Source of the DNA: Lingula anatina
Lineage: Eukaryota > Brachiopoda > Lingulata > Lingulida > Lingulidae
DNA length: 62,334 nucleotides
Assembly (NCBI RefSeq): GCF_001039355.2
Contig: NW_019775598.1
Coordinates: 70,318 to 132,651, forward strand
Reading direction: 5' to 3'
Position 1 is the stretch's first letter. Every line of letters starts with the position of its first letter. A model generated the notes under the pieces. That model was not told where the DNA came from and did no database searches. It was given only the letters and a program-made list of their open reading frames with translations. The position numbers were made by a program, and so were the translations under genes. Below are positions 53,238-62,334 of the stretch, one piece after another.

Positions 53238-54621
53238 AATGGAGCCTGCGGCCAGTGTGTGTATATGAGCTTGTATCCAGACGACCTGAGACGCTCAGTT
53301 GTACCAGTAATGAGATTCACGCGCAGAGGTCGTCTTATCGATTCCTGTTTGCGTTCTCCCTTAAACTATAGAAACAGTGTCTACTCTCGCCTCACTGGCT
53401 GATAAACATTTTAATGTTAAAAGAATATAGAACACCTGGGACACAGCTCTGACCGATTGCTTTTGCTGTGAAGGACGGCGGGTGGATGTGTGTGTTTGTG
53501 GGGGGGGGGGGGGGGGGGGGTATAAATTTTGATGGCAGACAATGACAATGACAAGGGTTAAATAATTGCCGTTTTCTCTTTCTTAGCTTGAGACTGCTTT
53601 CTCTCTTTCTTTTCTTTCTTTCTTTCTATTTTGGCAGTATGGCGGGAGGGGGAGTGGCGGGCTTAGTTAAAGATGAATTTTAAAACACATTTCGCATTCT
53701 TTTTCCAATATGACAGCTCCGATGGAGGCCTTTCTGCAGGGCTCGCCCACACACACACATAAAAAAAACGTTATTTATTTTCATAACATTTGTTTTATTA
53801 TTGCCGTAATTTGCACATTACTTTGTAGTATTACTGTTTCGTTGAGTGTGCTAGAAAAATGTGACATTGTATTATAAGAACTCAGCAATTTATTTTTATA
53901 TCTATTTATTAATCTTCAACACAATTATTGCCTATAAACACGGCGTGAATGTTTGACGTGACGCCAGTGTTGTCCATAACCTATCGGACATGTAGGCCCT
54001 ACATCTGTAGGCTCATACAAACACAGACAATTGTCGTTTACAGTCTTGATGGCGCAGTAACATACCGGTACTATTGTACAGAAATACTGAAACATCCCAT
54101 TTTAACAGCAATTTTTTTCTGATACGGCTGGAAATATCCAGAAATTCCCATACTTGTTAAATTTAGCATCAACTACTAGTTATCATGAAAATGACGTCGC
54201 TGGCAAAGAGAGAGACTGGCATGATTGCTCGTTTCGAATATATTCATATGCACCTACCGTATGTCGTCATAGTTAAAAAAGAATTAACTAAGAAAAAAAA
54301 GACTTAAAACCTGGATGAATTACAAATAACAATTCTACTAATGACGGTAAACGTTTACGTATATTGAATACCGAAAAACAGGATCGATAAAAATGAAATT
54401 AGAACCCTATTTTAAATCCCAAATCCCTAGATCAAAATAGAGTCTGCCGAATGGACAAGTTCACCATTATCAGCTATGGACACGTCACTGTGGGCGTATC
54501 ACCCATTCCAGTCAAGTCACGGAGCGGCTCGGTGAAACGGACTGCATGTGACCATTGTTTCAGCTGCTGAAAAAGTTTCCAAACTTGGATCGGGTACCAA
54601 ATGTTATGACATCAATGTATT
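53238..54621. other. divergent spacer between GST 4 and the right-hand cathepsin gene
   Basis: No gene. It holds a 21-base G-run (53,500-53,520), a TTTC-rich run (~53,577-53,625), an AT-rich middle and the cathepsin promoter at its right end. TTTCAGCTGCTGAAA (54,558-54,572) is a near-perfect palindrome about 75 bp before the TATA box. Confidence 0.7.
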
Positions 54622-54675
54622 CTTATCAGTTTGTGACCATGGGTATAAATACAGCGGGGAGAGCACATCGCGTCA
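54622..54675 (+). promoter_or_regulatory. core promoter of the right-hand cathepsin gene
   Basis: TATAAATA at 54,644-54,651, an initiator-like TCACTC with its A at 54,675 (31 bases after the TATA start), and CTTATCAG (a GATA-factor site on the other strand) at 54,622-54,629. The spacing is textbook. GATA sites are common in gut protease promoters, which makes a digestive role plausible but unproven. Confidence 0.65.
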
Positions 54676-54709
54676 CTCTCCGCGTTTTTGCCAGACGATA
54701 GTTTGAAAG
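54675..54709 (+). other. 5' non-coding exon of the right-hand cathepsin gene
   Basis: Runs from the predicted start site to the donor GAAAG|GTAAGA at 54,710. The first coding exon begins right at an acceptor (CTTCCAG|ATG at 55,253), so a non-coding exon is required. Confidence 0.6.
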
Positions 54710-55252
54710 GTAAGAGAACTGGGGATACCCGTATGTGACCAAGACGCTACAAACTTGAATCGATGTGGCATTGAGTGTGAAAACATTGTCATCAGTGAAA
54801 ACATTGCATCAGTAATTCTTCAGTTATTTCTAATTTTTAAAAATAAATTTCAGCTTAGAAATTATTTTAATTTACAGTGGTCGCTCGTCAATTCAAATGT
54901 CATTTTAACTATTGCTTGTGCGTAATTTATTTGTGTCAGATATGTTTATAGTAATCATCCTTGTTTTCATTTTCTATTTACTATATATCATTAAATCATG
55001 AAAAGGTTGTCGCTACATGTAATATAGATAAGCATATAGAACGTTGAACGTTGTTGCTTATTTATTTCATCAATTTATTTAACTATTTATTCTATCATTT
55101 ATACATTAATTTTGCTGTTTTTAATTAGGCTGTCACGTTTTTAGTGGACTCGATCGTGTATCGATGTGTTATCCAAAATGGGGGGTTCGTTGATTTTTGT
55201 TTTCAAACTGAAAACCTTTAATAATGACACTTAAAAACGGCATGTCTTCCAG

Positions 55253-58534
<3,282 letters not shown>

Positions 58535-59242
58535 NGAAGAACTTATTTAGATGTTGCTCAGTATTTCAATAAACTGCTGATCAATTACGTGATCAACGAA
58601 TTCAACATTGTTATCAACTCAAAAATTATCGAAGCTAATCTATTTCCTATACATGGATTTCTGTGTTGTTATCAGTGATAGTAATCAAGTGATGTTAGCC
58701 GGCGATTCAGAATGATACCGTTTCTGAACACATTGTTACACTGATATCTGCATTGTCACTATTGTATCAGAGGTTCTGATATGTAGGATAACAACAGGTG
58801 CTTCCGCGAACACAGGAATCATGCGATAATTATCGAACACTGATGTCACTGCTTGTCAAATTTTATCACTAAATTCATGATTGAGATAGTATCGATATAG
58901 TATCGGTGCAAGTGTCCTTTGAACATAAACTAAAGACTCAACATTTTGTAGAGCTGATTGTCTGAGACAGTTACATAAACAGAATTAATCTTTTATAGAG
59001 GGGAATGACTTTATCCTATGGATACATTAGAGGTTATTAATGATCATACTATGCCGATCAAGTCTAGGTGCACTCTATATCTTTACAAGTTAAAAAAAGC
59101 CTTCTTCTATACGTCTGTTTATTATGAAGTTAAAAGACAAGCAATACTGAGCAGCCAAGTTTCAAGCAGCCCCCACGTTTTCTCTGATTATTTTCATATT
59201 TCAAGATGTATGGTTTATCTGGTTGCTTTTTATCATTTCCAG

Positions 59243-62334
<3,092 letters not shown>

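Overview
This is a 62.3 kb piece of eukaryotic, animal nuclear DNA. Protein-coding exons are small (36-161 bases), sit on GT-AG (once GC-AG) introns, and are clearly richer in G+C than the AT-rich surroundings. The many microsatellites, several families of short inverted-repeat elements, near-identical sequence on both sides of a gap, and single N bases suggest a draft assembly of a highly heterozygous invertebrate, possibly marine. The gene content fits a bilaterian such as a mollusc, annelid or amphioxus. I cannot name the species from the sequence.

Layout. Positions 1-20,651 hold no gene I can support. They contain simple repeats, a 990-base N gap (11,582-12,571) flanked by two copies of the same ~263 bp, and a short inverted-repeat element at 20,069. 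On the minus strand at 20,652-20,908 lies one convincing first coding exon of a presynaptic active-zone scaffold protein of the Piccolo/Bassoon/Fife/RIM type. Its remaining exons would lie to the left, so much of 1-20.6 kb may be its first intron. Upstream of it (21.29 and 22.12 kb) are two perfect CRE sites, one fused to an ETS site. From 22.1 to 28.5 kb there is again no recognisable gene, only a MITE at 27.28 kb.

The right half is a compact two-family cluster. A cathepsin L-like cysteine protease gene (+, 28,546-32,711, eight coding exons) appears damaged at one splice donor. It is followed tail to tail by four Mu-class glutathione S-transferase genes in head-to-tail array on the minus strand (33,503-37,572; 38,861-42,842; 44,905-48,674; 49,756-53,237). 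Each has eight coding exons of identical sizes (36, 76, 65, 82, 116, 96, 111 and 90 bases including stop), giving 223 residues. The first three are recent copies that share introns, microsatellites and embedded mobile elements. The fourth is older. Then comes a second cathepsin L-like locus (+, promoter at 54.6 kb), whose exons 3-7 are present twice in tandem (55.6-58.5 and 58.5-61.7 kb). The two copies are joined at a single N, and the gene runs off the right edge before its last exon.

The proteases would be secreted or lysosomal digestive enzymes and the GSTs cytosolic detoxification enzymes. Their interleaving looks like the product of segmental duplication rather than one pathway: a scrap of cathepsin 3'UTR sits beside the third GST. 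The most unusual features are a 76-bp minisatellite that straddles an exon/intron junction of the protease genes, multiplying the splice donor up to four times, and the phase-compatible internal duplication of the right-hand protease gene. The latter could encode a double-domain protease or be an assembly artefact. I saw no tRNA, rRNA or CRISPR array.
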